Assembly: GCA_947626075.1 (NCBI GenBank)
Contig: CANQQW010000002.1
Coordinates: forward strand, 1 to 64,000
DNA: 64,000 nucleotides
Reading direction: 5' to 3'
DNA from: an uncultured Clostridia bacterium
Lineage (GTDB): Bacteria; Bacillota; Clostridia; UBA1381
The translations under genes were made by a program, and so were the position numbers. Position 1 is the first letter of the stretch. Each line of letters starts with the position of its first letter. This document shows positions 48,751 to 59,028 of this stretch, one piece after another. The notes under the pieces are model-generated. The model was not told the origin of the DNA. It searched no databases and saw nothing but the letters and a program-made list of their open reading frames with translations.

Positions 48751-50649
48751 ATGGCAAATTTTTATGAAACCGTACTGACGGTACTCAAAGCGGATGATAG
48801 ATTTGTAGCCGAGGACGGCACTTTCCTGCGCAATTCGGTCTACGAGACCGCAATGAAAATGGATGAAAAACTTATCAGGCTTCTTCTGTCAAATGAAGAG
48901 ACAAGCTCTCGTTTCTTCACGGAAGTGGATGGCGTTAAAGTTTTTGATAAGGCGGGCTTTGGGTGGGTTATTAATAACCGCCAGTTTTTCCCTGACAGCT
49001 ATACTCGCTTTAAGAATAAGATTGGGCTTGCAGATGGAAACGGCGATTTAATCTCCACATCCGGCAAGGTTGAGCTTGTCTTCCCATACAAGGATTGTGT
49101 ATTGGAAGGCGGACAAACAACAGAAGAGCAGAAAAGGCAGGAAATTTTTTACAATGAGACTCTTGCTCCCGATGAGGTCGACAGACTTCTTTATCCCAAA
49201 GTATTTACAAATGCAAAAAGATATAATAAGGACGGAATTGAAGAAAAAATAACCGAACTTAATGAAAATGACAATCTGATAATAAAAGGGAATAATTTGC
49301 TTGTTATTTCATCGTTACTGTCAAGATACGAAGGAAAGATTAAATGTATTTATATCGATCCTCCTTATAATACAAGAAGTGATGCAAACACTTTTGCTTA
49401 TAATAACACCTTTAATCATTCGACCTGGCTGACATTTATGAAAAACAGGCTCGAAATTGCAAAAAAGTTATTAAGCGATGATGGAATCATATTTATTGAT
49501 ATCGATCATTATGAACTATTTTATTTGGGGGCGTTGGCAGATGAAATATTTGGATATGATAACAGATTGGGTGTTTTAGCGGTCGTGCATAATTTAAAAG
49601 GACGACATAGCGGATTCTTCTCTGTTGCTCACGAAAACAAATTGGTTTATGCAAAGAATTCTCATAATGCAACCATAAAAGATTATGCTTTTGATAATTC
49701 GGACAATTATCCGTTAGAAGATGAAATCGGTAAATATAAATTGGTTGGACTAAAAAGGACAGGAAATGGTTCTTTACGTTCTGAAAGGCCTAACTTATTT
49801 TATCCTATCTTCTTTAATCCGAATACAAATGAGATATCTGTTGAAGCAAAAGAAAACTTTATTCCAATATATCCCGTGGATTCTGATGGAATTGAAAGAA
49901 GATGGCGTTGGGGAAAACAAAAGGTATTAGCTGAATGGAAAACAGAAATCGTTGTAAAAAAAGTGCAGGGCGAATATAAAATATATACAAAAATTCGCCT
50001 TAAAGGCGAACGTCCAAAGACATTATGGAATAAACCCGAATATTCAAGCAGCACAGCAGCAAATGAACTTACAAATCTTGTAAGCAGAAATGCTTTTTCT
50101 TATCCTAAATCTGTAGAGTTAGTTGTCGATTCGCTACAAATTGCTACAGATGAAGATTCCATTATACTTGATTTTTTTGGAGGGAGCGGAACAACAGGTC
50201 AAGCGGTTATGGAATTAAATAAAAGAGACAACGGTAACCGCAAATTCATTTTAGTGGAACAGATGGATTATATTCAAACAGCAACTATTCCACGTTTAAA
50301 CGCAGTCATCGCTAAGAACGGCAGTGGGTCTTTTGTATACTGCGAACTGGCAAAGCTAAACCAGACTATTGCAGAGGAAATTGAAGCTGCCACAGACGAT
50401 GCTGCTTTGTCCGATATTTATGCCAGGATGATCAAATCCGGCTTTATCAGCTGCAAAATAAATCCTGCAGACATTGATGCAGCAGCAGATGAATATACCA
50501 CTCTTTCGACGGATGATAAGAAACGGTTCCTCATGGATATTTTGGATAAGAATCTCCTGTATGTGAACTACTGCGACATTGACGATGAAGAATTTGCTGT
50601 CTCCAAGGATGACAAGGCATTCACAAGGAGTTTTTACGGGGAGGAATAA
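48751..50649 (+). CDS. mod: Type III restriction-modification system methyltransferase (Mod)
   Basis: CIYIDPPYNT (motif IV) and DFFGGSGTTGQAV (motif I); RBS AAGGAG; directly followed by res. Confidence 0.93.
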   Translation: MANFYETVLTVLKADDRFVAEDGTFLRNSVYETAMKMDEKLIRLLLSNEETSSRFFTEVDGVKVFDKAGFGWVINNRQFFPDSYTRFKNKIGLADGNGDLISTSGKVELVFPYKDCVLEGGQTTEEQKRQEIFYNETLAPDEVDRLLYPKVFTNAKRYNKDGIEEKITELNENDNLIIKGNNLLVISSLLSRYEGKIKCIYIDPPYNTRSDANTFAYNNTFNHSTWLTFMKNRLEIAKKLLSDDGIIFIDIDHYELFYLGALADEIFGYDNRLGVLAVVHNLKGRHSGFFSVAHENKLVYAKNSHNATIKDYAFDNSDNYPLEDEIGKYKLVGLKRTGNGSLRSERPNLFYPIFFNPNTNEISVEAKENFIPIYPVDSDGIERRWRWGKQKVLAEWKTEIVVKKVQGEYKIYTKIRLKGERPKTLWNKPEYSSSTAANELTNLVSRNAFSYPKSVELVVDSLQIATDEDSIILDFFGGSGTTGQAVMELNKRDNGNRKFILVEQMDYIQTATIPRLNAVIAKNGSGSFVYCELAKLNQTIAEEIEAATDDAALSDIYARMIKSGFISCKINPADIDAAADEYTTLSTDDKKRFLMDILDKNLLYVNYCDIDDEEFAVSKDDKAFTRSFYGEE

Positions 50650-50651
50650 GT

Positions 50652-53252
50652 ATGGCATTCTTATATGAAAAAATAGATACTTTGCGCGAATACGGCAGCA
50701 TCACTGCTCTCCCATCCTATATACCGGAGAATCTTAACCCGAAATTTGAATTGCGTCCGTATCAGAAGCAGGCATTTGAAAACTTTATAACGCATTTTGA
50801 AAGCAGTAACTGTCCAAAGCCTACGCAGGTACTTTTTCACATGGCAACAGGAAGCGGCAAGACATTGATAATGGCAGGTTTAATGCTCTATCTTTATAAG
50901 CGGGGTTATCGGAATTTTCTGTTCTTTGTCAACCTCTCAAATATCGTAGAGAAAACAAGGGAAAATTTTCGCAATCCTACGTCTGCAAAGTATCTTTTTG
51001 CGGAGGAGATTGTCCTTGATGGGGAACGTATTCGTATCAACCAGGTGGATAACTTCCAGTATGCCGATAAAGATGCTATCAACATCTGCTTCGCCACCAC
51101 ACAGGGACTTCATATGGATATGTGGATGACAAAGGAGAACGGTATGTCCTTTGATGATTTTGATGAGCAGAAAGTCGTACTGATTTCCGATGAGGCACAT
51201 CATCTGAATGTTGATACAAAGAGGAAAATGTCCGCCGACGAGGAGTCAAGTTATCATTCCTGGGAACAGACTGTAAAGAACATATTCAGCCGAAATGCCG
51301 ATAATATCCTGCTGGAGTTTACAGCTACATGCGACCTCGCTAATCCGGCAATTCGTGCCGCTTACGAAAATAAAATTATTTTTGACTACGCTTTGGAAAA
51401 GTTTTACAGCGACGGATATTCAAAGGATATCATCACGCTTCGTTCAGACTTGACAATAATGGAACGTGCTTTGCAAGCTCTTGTTCTTAGTCAGTACCGC
51501 CTGAAAGTCTTTCAGGATCACCGCCTCAGCATAAAACCTGTTGTACTTTTTAAAGCAGCAAAGATTGCAGACAGCAAGAACTTTATGGCAGATTTCACAG
51601 AGACCGTAAAGAATTTGACCGGGGCACGGTTGCAAGACCTATCCAATGCTGTCAACAATGAGGTCATGCATACTGCATTTGCTTACTTTGTCAATAACGA
51701 GATTTCGTTCGATACCCTTGCCGCGGAACTGCGCGATGATTTCTCACAGGCGCATTGCGTATCAGTAAACGATGACAAGGACGCAACGCAGAAGCAGATT
51801 CTTCTCAATTCACTTGAAGATGCAGATAATCCGTACCGTGCAATCTTCGAGGTGAAAAAGTTGGATGAAGGTTGGGATGTTTTGAATTTATTTGACATCG
51901 TGCGTCTGTATGAGACGAGGCAGTCGGGCGGTAAGAAAATATCACCGGCAACTATTGCTGAAGCACAACTGATTGGTCGTGGGGCAAGATACTGTCCGTT
52001 CCAGGTTGACAGCGAGCAGCCGAAATTCCAAAGAAAATATGATGAAGATATCACGAACGAATTGCGTGTTTGCGAGACACTATATTATCATTGTCAAAAC
52101 GACCATCGCTATGTGGCAGAGCTTCGTAATGCGCTGCGCGAAATCGGTCTTGATACCGATAAAATTGTACAGTGTGAATATATCCTCAAGGATGATTTTA
52201 AATCTACCGACATATACCAACGTGGACTGATATTCTTGAACGACAGAGAGGTAAAGGACAGAAAAGATGTGCACAGTCTCACTCCAGCTGTGCGAGATGA
52301 TATATATCGTTTTCAGACAAGCACGGGGGCATCCGGTGTTGATTCTGTTATGGCTGAGGATTCGCAAGGAGTAGATCTTATAATTGACTTAAAAACTGCT
52401 CACATGACAATCAAAGAGATTGCCTCCATTAACTATGCCATTGTAAATAAAGCATTGATGAAGTATCCTATTTTCAAATTTAATACCCTGCATTCTTACT
52501 TTCCGAATGTCACATCCACACGGCAGTTTATAACGGATGATGAGTATCTCGGTGCGGTTCGCATCGACATTCAAAGCAAAGACGAGCATCCAACTATGAA
52601 AACGCTCTATGAGGCGGTATTCTATGTGCTTGGCAAGATAGCAGCTTCTATTTCAGACATTGAAGAAACCTACCGAGGCACAAAGACCTTCAAAGCGAGA
52701 AATATCAGAGACGTCTTTCATAACAAGACTGTCAATTACACTAATCCGCATGATGGCGAGATTGGTATCTCGCAAAACGATTCGTCTGTAAGGAGCGATT
52801 GGAAGATTGACCTTTCAACGGAGGACTGGTTCGTTTATACCGATAACTACGGAACATCGGATGAGAAGGACTTTGTTGCTCAATTCCGTGGATATGTTGC
52901 TGATTTACGGAAGATTTATAATCGAATCTACCTCGTCCGAAACGAGCGTGAATTTCATATATACTCCTTTGAAAACGGCGAACGTTTTGAACCGGACTAT
53001 GTACTTTTCCTGCAAAAAGATAAAGCAAACGGATTCGAACAGTTACAAATTTTCATTGAAGTAAAAGGTAATCTACTTCTCGAAAAGGATGCATGGAAAG
53101 AAAAATTTCTACTTCAATTAAAACAAGAGGCTGTCCCCACTACCGTTTTTGTGGATGATAATGACTATAAGATATGGGGGCTACACTTCTTCAATCGAGA
53201 TAACCGCATGAAAGAATTTGATTCGGAACTTAAAACACTGATTGATAAGTAA
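50652..53252 (+). CDS. res: Type III restriction enzyme, helicase/nuclease subunit (Res)
   Basis: MATGSGKTLIMAG Walker A, SDEAHHLN motif II, C-terminal PDYVLFLQ...IFIEVKG PD-(D/E)XK-like motif. Confidence 0.93.
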   Translation: MAFLYEKIDTLREYGSITALPSYIPENLNPKFELRPYQKQAFENFITHFESSNCPKPTQVLFHMATGSGKTLIMAGLMLYLYKRGYRNFLFFVNLSNIVEKTRENFRNPTSAKYLFAEEIVLDGERIRINQVDNFQYADKDAINICFATTQGLHMDMWMTKENGMSFDDFDEQKVVLISDEAHHLNVDTKRKMSADEESSYHSWEQTVKNIFSRNADNILLEFTATCDLANPAIRAAYENKIIFDYALEKFYSDGYSKDIITLRSDLTIMERALQALVLSQYRLKVFQDHRLSIKPVVLFKAAKIADSKNFMADFTETVKNLTGARLQDLSNAVNNEVMHTAFAYFVNNEISFDTLAAELRDDFSQAHCVSVNDDKDATQKQILLNSLEDADNPYRAIFEVKKLDEGWDVLNLFDIVRLYETRQSGGKKISPATIAEAQLIGRGARYCPFQVDSEQPKFQRKYDEDITNELRVCETLYYHCQNDHRYVAELRNALREIGLDTDKIVQCEYILKDDFKSTDIYQRGLIFLNDREVKDRKDVHSLTPAVRDDIYRFQTSTGASGVDSVMAEDSQGVDLIIDLKTAHMTIKEIASINYAIVNKALMKYPIFKFNTLHSYFPNVTSTRQFITDDEYLGAVRIDIQSKDEHPTMKTLYEAVFYVLGKIAASISDIEETYRGTKTFKARNIRDVFHNKTVNYTNPHDGEIGISQNDSSVRSDWKIDLSTEDWFVYTDNYGTSDEKDFVAQFRGYVADLRKIYNRIYLVRNEREFHIYSFENGERFEPDYVLFLQKDKANGFEQLQIFIEVKGNLLLEKDAWKEKFLLQLKQEAVPTTVFVDDNDYKIWGLHFFNRDNRMKEFDSELKTLIDK

Positions 53253-53470
53253 TCTAACTGCTTGATTTTTATAAGAATGCAAAAGGTTCAAAAATAAACA
53301 TTAACAACTGTCGTAAACAAAGAATTCAAATAAAGACGGCAGATTGATAAAGGAGTATAGGTGATAGAATTGGGAGTATGAGAAGTGAAAAGTGCTGCAT
53401 AATAATATGGGAAAAATATGGATAATTGGCTCATTTCGACACAATATATTGAGGTTGATACAATTGTAAT

Positions 53471-53510
53471 ACTCAAATTATATAAAAATGATTTAAATTT
53501 GAGTTTTTTC
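53471..53510 (+). terminator. Terminator downstream of res
   Basis: actcaaatt...aatttgagt then tttttt. Confidence 0.65.
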
Positions 53511-53575
53511 CTTTTCTGAAAATGAGACAGATAGACCATCTGAGAAAATATACAATTTTGCCAAACGATATAATC

Positions 53576-53794
53576 TTAAAAACGATCCTTGATGTCTATT
53601 TTGTAAGGCATTTCATTAAGAAATTTTATCAGATAGCATAATTCCTCCATATTCGCCGCAAGATACGCATGCGTCTGTGCGGCTATGCAATTTACTTTTC
53701 CATCACTGCAATCGCGGAGCAGACGCAGCATTTCAGGACGTTGATATATATGTTTTCCCCCTGTTATATCTATGTATACGTCTATAAGTTCCAT
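53576..53794 (-). CDS. Small serine-recombinase-like (resolvase N-terminal domain-like) protein lacking the catalytic N-terminus
   Basis: ELIDVYIDITGGKHIYQRPEMLRLLRDCSDGKVNCIAAQTHAYLAANMEELCYLIKFLNEM matches the resolvase pattern after the first strand/Ser loop. Confidence 0.55.
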   Translation of the reverse strand: MELIDVYIDITGGKHIYQRPEMLRLLRDCSDGKVNCIAAQTHAYLAANMEELCYLIKFLNEMPYKIDIKDRF

Positions 53795-54063
53795 GTCGCC
53801 ATTATTCTCATACTTTTTATATCAATTTTTAATTGACATGTGGTCAATTAAAATTGCATTTAATTGACAATTTGTCATTTTTTATATTTTTAATTTTTAT
53901 GGTGCACGTATATTATACCGCCTATTATTGCAATGTTCCATAATATGTATTTTATTTACTATAATCGTAGTAGTTGCTGCAGTATAGGATTAAATGTGTT
54001 TTTTATTTTCATGGTATAATTTTTCTCCTTTCCACAATTATTTGGGCAATAAAAAATGGAGTC

Positions 54064-54522
54064 TTACAGCTCCAAATCTTCTTCACAAGTATTTGTATGG
54101 TCTTTTTTCAAAGTCAACACTTCATCTCTTAACCGAATATTTTCCTGCTGTAATGTTTCGTAATCCCGTTTGAGCCTTTCATAGTCGTCTAAAATTGCGG
54201 TTATCTCACGAATAGAGTGTTTCACTTTCTTTACATCTTTAGACATCTCTCGGTTTTTGTATTCCTCGTCCTTTGCTCTCTCTTTCAAGTAATCAAGCTT
54301 CTCAAGCGCGGCATTCTGCAATTCTTTTATGCTTTGCTGATGTTCTTTAAGGTTGACATGCTCTCCTGAAAGCTTGTCCCGTGCCGCACCCAATTTATCA
54401 TCACTTTTTCTTAAAGAGACTATTGCAGTGATAACAACACCTGCAAAAGCAAATCCGCCACTTATAATTGAACTTATAAGTGCGCCTTCTCCTGCACCCA
54501 TTAAAAATTCCTCCCAATTCAA
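54064..54522 (-). CDS. TM plus long coiled-coil protein
   Basis: N-term GALISSIISGGFAFAGVVITAIVSL TM followed by heptad-rich helix; C-term CEEDLEL. Confidence 0.75.
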   Translation of the reverse strand: MNWEEFLMGAGEGALISSIISGGFAFAGVVITAIVSLRKSDDKLGAARDKLSGEHVNLKEHQQSIKELQNAALEKLDYLKERAKDEEYKNREMSKDVKKVKHSIREITAILDDYERLKRDYETLQQENIRLRDEVLTLKKDHTNTCEEDLEL

Positions 54523-54607
54523 AAAAACCTCCTCCTTTCCATTATAATAGATATAAAGATTTTTTGCAAGAGAAAAAGGAGCTTAACGCTCCTTTTTCTT
54601 GTTGTTT

Positions 54608-55534
54608 TTATATATCCGGCATAATACTTTTTGCTATATCAAGAAATTTTTGGTCTCGGTATTTTGCCGTGCCGGCAGCCCTGACAAAATCCCCGAATTT
54701 TGATTGCTCTATCTTAATTACTTTTTTGTATATTTGTTTTTCTTTACCTTTTGATATATACTCCGCGACAATAAACGTTATTGTCTCTCTCAGCTCATCG
54801 TTCGTTATATTTTGCTCATGTCCCGCCATACGTCCTGTAATTTGTACAAATGTACCGGGCTTATTGCTGATGAAAGCATATTTATTATCCCTTGTGGGTA
54901 TAAACTCAACCTTGCTGTATTTTTCCTCTATCGCTCTGTATAAATCGGAGCCAATCTTGACACGTTGTTTATACAATCCCTTTGACCATGAGAGATACCA
55001 AAGCATATATGGAATATTATTTGGCGTTGCACCCGGATATTTCCAACGGTTACCTCCCACATATATTTCCAACATACTTTTAGCAAAATTCTTACTTATT
55101 CGCATATCAAGTTCTTGTTCAATAAAATATATCACTCTGTCAAATTGATTGCGAAGCGTATAATATATATTTCGCTCATAGTCCGTCAGATTAGCTTTCA
55201 ATGCTTTAGGCGGTATTTTTCTCGGCTTCTTTCTCGCGTATGGGCAAAAATCGTACGCTTGCTGATTGTACGCCGCCAAATCCTCAATGCTTTTAGGGTA
55301 GTGTCTTCCATACGGATTTTCGGTATGTTTTAACTTTTTATACAGACCGATTATCTGTATCGGATTATCACATTGGGGGCAGACCGCAAAATGCACGTCA
55401 TATTTTTTCTCTGGTATATAGTACGGTTTTTTTAGCAGCGTTAAATCTTCAAATGTTTCTTTGTCTATGGTGTATATACGCGTTAATCCTTGCTTCAACT
55501 TAAAACTTCTCATGGTCTGCCCCTTTCTCATCAT
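54608..55534 (-). CDS. Conserved-looking hypothetical protein with a CxxC and nearby Cys
   Basis: FAVCPQCDNPIQIIGLYKKLKHTENPYGRHYPKSIEDLA; CPYARKKPR. Confidence 0.7.
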   Translation of the reverse strand: MMRKGQTMRSFKLKQGLTRIYTIDKETFEDLTLLKKPYYIPEKKYDVHFAVCPQCDNPIQIIGLYKKLKHTENPYGRHYPKSIEDLAAYNQQAYDFCPYARKKPRKIPPKALKANLTDYERNIYYTLRNQFDRVIYFIEQELDMRISKNFAKSMLEIYVGGNRWKYPGATPNNIPYMLWYLSWSKGLYKQRVKIGSDLYRAIEEKYSKVEFIPTRDNKYAFISNKPGTFVQITGRMAGHEQNITNDELRETITFIVAEYISKGKEKQIYKKVIKIEQSKFGDFVRAAGTAKYRDQKFLDIAKSIMPDI

Positions 55535-55761
55535 AAGCTATAGTTTGAGTCTACCTTTATCCACCATTCAGAGTCTATCTTAGGTATCGCTCCTTGTTTT
55601 TCGGCGAATTTTAGACATCGAAGTATATCCGATAATCCCATCGTAAATTTGTGTTTATCTTGCTTTAGCTCAAAGATATAGTCCTCAAAACAATTGTCAC
55701 AAATAACCGACTGTACCTCATCGGCAAATTCTGCCCTTTCAGGGATATTCTTGACTATCAT
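55531..55761 (-). CDS. Hypothetical protein
   Basis: ORF overlapping the next gene start by 4 nt (translational coupling). Confidence 0.65.
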   Translation of the reverse strand: MIVKNIPERAEFADEVQSVICDNCFEDYIFELKQDKHKFTMGLSDILRCLKFAEKQGAIPKIDSEWWIKVDSNYSL

Positions 55762-55801
55762 TTTTAACTCTCTCCCATTATATCATTTCACTCCCTGTAA
55801 A

Positions 55802-56512
55802 TCAAGCCGTTTCTTCGGAAGGCGCTTTAAGAGGGCTTGTCGTTTCATCTGCGTTCGCGTTCACGCTTGCGCCGATATTGTTCTTGAACAAACGCACATT
55901 ATTGTCTACGCAAGCATAGCCGCCTATCACAACATTGCCGCCTACTTCCGCATCATCTTTTATTTCTGCGTAATCCCGTACTATCGCCTTACCGTATACG
56001 CGGGCTTTTCCGCGTATTGCCGCCTGTCCTCCGATATTTGCGCTGCCATACAACTTCGCGTTTTCGTCCACCGTCGCGTAACCGCACAGATTAACGTCGC
56101 CGTAAACGTTAGTATCGCCGCCGATGCGCACATACTCTCTGACACGCGCGTGACCGCTTATTTGAGCGTACCCGATGATTTCCGAGTTGTCGGACACCCA
56201 CGCCTCATTGAATATACGTGCATGGTTTCTGACCTCGACATAATCGGTCACCTTAGAGTTGCCGTACACTTTAGCAAAATCGCGAATTATAACGTTGTCT
56301 CTTACTTCCGCGTTTCCGTATACTCTCGAACTGTCGACAACTTTACTGTCACCGTATATCCACGCGTTACCTTCCTGACTCAGGTTTTCACCACTCTCGA
56401 CGAAGCCACCCAAGTCTCCCTCTTTAACATCGCCAAAGGATTTGATTGCCTTTATTCTGTAAAGCGTCTTACCCTCAAAGTCAATTCTCTCGTTTGTTAA
56501 TACGTATTTCAT
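55802..56512 (-). CDS. Hexapeptide-repeat-like (left-handed beta-helix) protein
   Basis: Many short V-x-G-x-A-x-V/I repeats: GNAWIYGDSKVVDSSRVYGNAEVRDNVIIRDFAKVYGNSKV... Confidence 0.8.
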   Translation of the reverse strand: MKYVLTNERIDFEGKTLYRIKAIKSFGDVKEGDLGGFVESGENLSQEGNAWIYGDSKVVDSSRVYGNAEVRDNVIIRDFAKVYGNSKVTDYVEVRNHARIFNEAWVSDNSEIIGYAQISGHARVREYVRIGGDTNVYGDVNLCGYATVDENAKLYGSANIGGQAAIRGKARVYGKAIVRDYAEIKDDAEVGGNVVIGGYACVDNNVRLFKNNIGASVNANADETTSPLKAPSEETA

Positions 56513-56537
56513 TTATAATTCCTCCTATAAAATATTT

Positions 56538-57017
56538 TTACATTTCCAAATCTGTGTCATCAATTGTTCTCTCAGCCTCACACTCGCCGTTTGCTATTTT
56601 CAACGCTTCAGCATCTATGCCTGTATTATCAAACATAAAACCAAGAAACTCATACGGATCTCCCGGATAATAATTGTGGGCGAATTCAAGAATGTTAATA
56701 ATAAATCGTTCTGTCTCGCTTGAAATATTGAAGTTATCTCTGATATACTGCAAAATTCTATCTCTATCCACATCTTTTGGGTTGTCCGTATCTATATCTG
56801 TTTCTTCCGCTAATTCGTATTTTTTATCTTTGGTTTCGCCAAACTGCATGTCGCCACCCGTAAGTTCAAAATTTGTTTCCACATAGTCACTTGCGTCAAG
56901 AATTATTTTACTATCACAATACTGCTTATTTACCTCGTGAATCGCATCCTCCGGCGTCGACGCTTCAACCTCAACCTTTCTTGATAATAGTTCCATCACA
57001 GTTACCTGATATTTCAC
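56538..57017 (-). CDS. DpnD/PcfM-like protein with acidic C-terminal tail
   Basis: MKYQVTVMELLSRKVEVEASTPEDAIHEVNKQYCDSKIILDASDYVETNFEL; ends DDTDLEM. Confidence 0.7.
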   Translation of the reverse strand: MKYQVTVMELLSRKVEVEASTPEDAIHEVNKQYCDSKIILDASDYVETNFELTGGDMQFGETKDKKYELAEETDIDTDNPKDVDRDRILQYIRDNFNISSETERFIINILEFAHNYYPGDPYEFLGFMFDNTGIDAEALKIANGECEAERTIDDTDLEM

Positions 57018-57030
57018 TTACTCGACCCTC

Positions 57031-59028
57031 CTACATACTAAAATCGTTATATAAGTTTCTGTTATAACGGCTTGCGCTGCCCCTTTCAAAGTGGTAAAGA
57101 AACTCGCGCAGCTTTTCGCCGGTCAAATCTGCACCTATCATACTCATAGCCGATGTGACAGGCGCATCATCACGAGAGCGGAACAATCGGATAAAATTCC
57201 AAAATATATTGTAATTGTTATCAAAGCTTTCCGCTGCGGCGCGTTCCTCGTTTTGAGCAAACCGTTCCCTCATCATCTCCACTTGGAGATATGCTGACTT
57301 AAAATCCTCTGACGAGAAAGTATTTCCCTGCGGAGTCGTATAGTGTATTTTTTCGTCGTCACCCCATTCCACCTTGTAACCGAGCTGCTCCATTTTGTTG
57401 ATAAAATCGGACTTTGAGACCGAATATCGTATTGTCTGATATATGACGTTTCTAAGCTCACTCCTGTCACGTTTTAAATTAAAGTAACTGATAAGCTCGT
57501 CCATATTAAAACGCTTATCGCGACATTCCTGTCCGTCAAGTCGATACCTTAACTTGTTATGATTTTCGTCCTCAGGTTCAAAGCTACAGCCCGCATCGGT
57601 AAGACGCTCAAAAAAATCGTCAATGCTGTCGGCAGCCCATTTTTGAGATAGTAAAAATCGTATCAGATATTTGTCGGTAAATATATCCGAAAAATCCTTG
57701 TGCATAATATCCTTAGCAAAAACATTACCGTTTTTATCTCGAAAAGCATAGTCGCCGTTCTCGTTGACCTCACACGAAAATCCGTTCTCTGCAATGTTGT
57801 TTTGAAAATCAGTAAAGGTTTTTGACTCCTTCAGCGTTTTCCAGAACAGTTTTCTGAAATCCTTAACCGACTGATTTCGGGCAAATATTTCCGAAAGAGC
57901 TGACGGTGAATACTTTTCATCGCCCTTATACAATTCGGTGTTATCGTATTCCACCTCCTGCTTGGACGTAAAGACAGAAACGTTTGCCTCTGTATCAAAT
58001 TCGACTTTGATACCATGCTTGCCGAGCCTTTCCGTAAAATCTTCCATACTTGTGGCATATTTCATAGATACACCCAAAGAGCTGTACAAATCGTATTTAT
58101 CATCGTCGATTAGATTGTCACGGTTACTCCTGTACCAGTTCTGATAGCTTCGTCCGTCAATGTCCAATTCTTCTTCGCTCTCGAGCAGAGCCGATAACGG
58201 ATATTTCGCATCAACTTTCTTTACCGCATCAAGTAGTTGCTGCTGCATTTTTTTTAATTCGTCCTCAGAGGACAGTTTAGCATTATCCTCAAATTCTTTT
58301 TCAAGTGTTTTCTTTCCGAATTTATTTCTCGGATATAATTTTCTGTTACGACATTTTTTGCCCAAAGGAGTTGTAAAGGTTATGTATTTCTTATTATCCT
58401 CCCAATCAACCAAATACCCCAAATCTCTCATAAATCCTATGAAATCCATTCTGTCAGCCGACCTGTGCGCTGCATTTATTACCGCAAGGTGCAGCTCATA
58501 CTTCCAACTGTCAAAACGATTATGGATACTTGCGTCGGAGACATGTCCTTTGTCTTGTTTAAACTCAATTTCTGAAAATCCGTGTTCACGGCATAACCTA
58601 TTTGAATGTGAAATCAAATTATACAAATCTGTATTGGTTTGATGCCACCGTTTACCCGTTTTCATATTTACTGAATTTATAAGAAAATGCACATGTATAT
58701 GCTCTTTATCCAAATGAACGCCGTACAAAACTTGAAAGCCATTGAAAAGCTTATTCTGAAGCAGTTCCTCCGCAAGCTGCTTCGCAAGCTCCGGCGTGAT
58801 ATTATCCTTTACATCGAAAGCCATTATCATATGCCGTCCCATGATACCGTCCGTCTTATCGTATTCTTCTTTCACCTCCATAAAATCATCATATGTGCGA
58901 TTCCAATCGCAATCCTTACCACCAACCAAATCCGGGCGCGTCTTAGCAGGTTGTTTTATATAATTGATTGTTTTTTTTAAGCTGACCTTTGTTTTCGGCG
59001 GATTTTCCACAAACTTGATAATAGCCAT
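57031..59028 (-). CDS. Relaxase/mobilization nuclease (MOBP type)
   Basis: GRHMIMAFDVKDNITPELAKQLAEELLQ...GVHLDKEHIHVHFLINSVNMKTGKRWHQ (HxH motif). Confidence 0.93.
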   Translation of the reverse strand: MAIIKFVENPPKTKVSLKKTINYIKQPAKTRPDLVGGKDCDWNRTYDDFMEVKEEYDKTDGIMGRHMIMAFDVKDNITPELAKQLAEELLQNKLFNGFQVLYGVHLDKEHIHVHFLINSVNMKTGKRWHQTNTDLYNLISHSNRLCREHGFSEIEFKQDKGHVSDASIHNRFDSWKYELHLAVINAAHRSADRMDFIGFMRDLGYLVDWEDNKKYITFTTPLGKKCRNRKLYPRNKFGKKTLEKEFEDNAKLSSEDELKKMQQQLLDAVKKVDAKYPLSALLESEEELDIDGRSYQNWYRSNRDNLIDDDKYDLYSSLGVSMKYATSMEDFTERLGKHGIKVEFDTEANVSVFTSKQEVEYDNTELYKGDEKYSPSALSEIFARNQSVKDFRKLFWKTLKESKTFTDFQNNIAENGFSCEVNENGDYAFRDKNGNVFAKDIMHKDFSDIFTDKYLIRFLLSQKWAADSIDDFFERLTDAGCSFEPEDENHNKLRYRLDGQECRDKRFNMDELISYFNLKRDRSELRNVIYQTIRYSVSKSDFINKMEQLGYKVEWGDDEKIHYTTPQGNTFSSEDFKSAYLQVEMMRERFAQNEERAAAESFDNNYNIFWNFIRLFRSRDDAPVTSAMSMIGADLTGEKLREFLYHFERGSASRYNRNLYNDFSM

